Below are positions 14,255 to 15,355 of a stretch of 15,355 bases of DNA, one piece after another. The notes beneath the pieces are model-generated. The model did not search any database, was not told the origin of the DNA, and saw only the letters and a list, made by a program, of their open reading frames with translations. Both the position numbers and the translations under genes were made by a program. Within the stretch, counting starts at the first letter, position 1. Each line of letters starts with the position of its first letter. Source of the stretch: Firmicutes bacterium ZCTH02-B6 (GTDB lineage Bacteria; Bacillota; Limnochordia; Limnochordales; ZCTH02-B6); assembly GCA_002159155.1 (NCBI GenBank), contig LZRQ01000069.1, positions 1 through 15,355 on the forward strand, written 5' to 3'.

Positions 14255-15355
14255 GTGAAGCTCGTGCGCACGGGCGGGCGGATGCCCGTCCTTTTTCCCG
14301 CTGCGGTGGAGGGAGCGGCCAGCGCCGCGGTGTACGGCTACGGGCCGTTGTACATGCGCCAGGTGCTGGACGAACCGAGGCTGACGGTGACAACCCTCAT
14401 GCTGGCTCTGGCCGCCTTGGCCTGGTTTTTCGCGGCAGGGGCCTGGGGGCGCGCCGGCGACCGGGCCCGCCGGCCGCTCGGCCTGATCGGTTGGGCCCTC
14501 CTGTTGAGTGCGGCTGTGCAGGCGGCCTTGCCCTTCGTTCCAGGTTCGGCGGCTTTCATCGGGTTGGTTGTGCTGTGGGCGTGCCTGCTGGCGGCCGTAG
14601 CGCCCTTGAGCGTGAGCTGGCTGACGCTGCAGGCGCCGGAGCGCCCCGCAGAGGAAGCTGCGGGCTTTTACCGCATGCGCTCCGTTGGCTGGACTGTAGG
14701 GAGCATGGGCGCCGGGCTGCTGGTTGGTCTCATGGATTTGGACGGCATCCCCGCGGCGATCCTTATCACCGCGGCCGCCAGCGCTGTAGTAGGGGTGGCG
14801 GTGCTCGTGGCCATGCGGCGCGGCGTGGCGCCCGTCTCGGCGGCGCGGCCGGAGGCGGCTGCGGCAGCTGGCGAGCCCGGGCCAGGGGCTACCAGTACGT
14901 CTACGGTTGTGCACGAGGGCGAGTCCGGCGGCTCCGTCTGGCGCCTGCACGCCGTCTGGACGCTGGCCGCCGTTATCCTGCTGACCGTAACGGGCAACGA
15001 AGCCTTCTTCGCGGTCTTGGGGCCGTATTTGACCGAATACCTGCCGGGGTCGCTGGAGTACGTTGGGCTCAGCATGGGCGTCGCGAGTTTTCTCGGTATC
15101 GGGGTCGTGGGACCTTTGGGGCGCCTGGCGGATCGTTGGGGTGCTGAGCGAGTTTTCGTGTTGGGGTGCCTTGGGTACGTCATCATGTACGGGTTGGTGG
15201 CGCTCCTGCGGGACCCCTTGGCCACGGTGATCCTCTTCGGGTTGCCGATCTTTCCCTTTATGTCTACGGGTGCCACCGGCACCTTGGCCCGGCGCACGCC
15301 GGCTCGCCGCCGTGGCGAGGCCATCGGGGCGTATGAGGGGACGTCGGCCCTAGCT
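14255..15355 (+). CDS. Major facilitator superfamily transporter (partial, C-terminus outside window)
   Basis: Membrane transporter, probably a proton-coupled exporter; substrate unknown. 367 residues are in the window, covering about ten predicted membrane segments: six to about residue 190, a long Ala/Gly/Ser loop (about 195-235), then four more, with the last two expected outside. MFS motif A is present after segment 2 (WGRAGDRARRP) and again after segment 8 (GPLGRLADRWGAERV), marking the two six-helix halves. Other marks are a GFYRMRSVGWTVGSMGAGLLVG segment in the first half. The start is uncertain: GTG 14255 has a GGTGA seven bases upstream, GTG 14237 and ATG 14282 are alternatives, and a stop at 14201 bounds the frame. 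The gene is divergent from the beta-lactamase-like gene; shared function in export or defence is only a guess. Confidence 0.85.
   Translation, partial: MKLVRTGGRMPVLFPAAVEGAASAAVYGYGPLYMRQVLDEPRLTVTTLMLALAALAWFFAAGAWGRAGDRARRPLGLIGWALLLSAAVQAALPFVPGSAAFIGLVVLWACLLAAVAPLSVSWLTLQAPERPAEEAAGFYRMRSVGWTVGSMGAGLLVGLMDLDGIPAAILITAAASAVVGVAVLVAMRRGVAPVSAARPEAAAAAGEPGPGATSTSTVVHEGESGGSVWRLHAVWTLAAVILLTVTGNEAFFAVLGPYLTEYLPGSLEYVGLSMGVASFLGIGVVGPLGRLADRWGAERVFVLGCLGYVIMYGLVALLRDPLATVILFGLPIFPFMSTGATGTLARRTPARRRGEAIGAYEGTSALA

Noticed and set aside
13547..14950. 467-codon minus-strand frame across the transporter and hydrolase start
   Set aside because: It is a shadow: a different frame over the hydrolase gene and antisense to the transporter, with Arg/Pro-rich low-complexity content.
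1..15355. Search by eye for CRISPR arrays, tRNA or rRNA genes, insertion sequences and attachment sites
   Set aside because: No spaced direct repeats, cloverleaf genes, transposase or integrase were seen.

Overview
This is a GC-rich bacterial window (roughly two thirds G+C by eye) with many GTG starts, strong Shine-Dalgarno (SD) sequences and tightly packed operons. The gene mix (glcD/glcF without glcE, DUF1992 protein, uridine kinase, long-form deoC next to a tandem aldehyde dehydrogenase) fits a thermophilic or compost-type Bacillota. A large predicted outer-membrane beta-barrel protein argues for a diderm lineage; the Limnochordia are one possibility. This placement is inferred, not shown.

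Layout. (1) 1-2790, minus: deoC followed 28 nt later by a tandem-domain (ALDH16-like) aldehyde dehydrogenase that runs off the left edge. Together they would split deoxyribose-5-phosphate and oxidise the acetaldehyde. (2) 2804-3090: possible deoC leader without a recognised gene, then a terminator at 3102-3140 serving the next operon. (3) 3200-7543, minus: the most interesting part, a three-gene operon in the order secreted pilin-like subunit (6953-7543), secreted two-domain chaperone-like protein (5912-6793), and a 901-residue usher-like beta-barrel protein (3200-5905). This is the order and size pattern of chaperone-usher pilus operons, but the domains differ clearly from PapD/PapC. A structured leader precedes the subunit and a GC-rich hairpin separates subunit from chaperone. 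(4) 7991-8620, plus: udk, uridine kinase, divergent from the pilus-like operon. (5) 8656-12030, minus: DUF1992 gene, glcD and glcF with overlapping ends, a two-subunit glycolate/D-lactate-type dehydrogenase operon. (6) 12220-12690, plus: YbaK/EbsC-type aminoacyl-tRNA deacylase. (7) 12832-14082, minus: exported serine hydrolase of the beta-lactamase fold with an extra N-terminal domain and KGG in place of KTG. (8) 14255-15355, plus: major facilitator transporter cut by the right edge.

I saw no tRNA, rRNA, CRISPR array, insertion sequence or phage gene. The candidate undescribed system is the subunit/chaperone/usher-like operon at 3200-7543. The aldehyde dehydrogenase, glycolate, deacylase and uridine kinase genes are ordinary metabolism and housekeeping.
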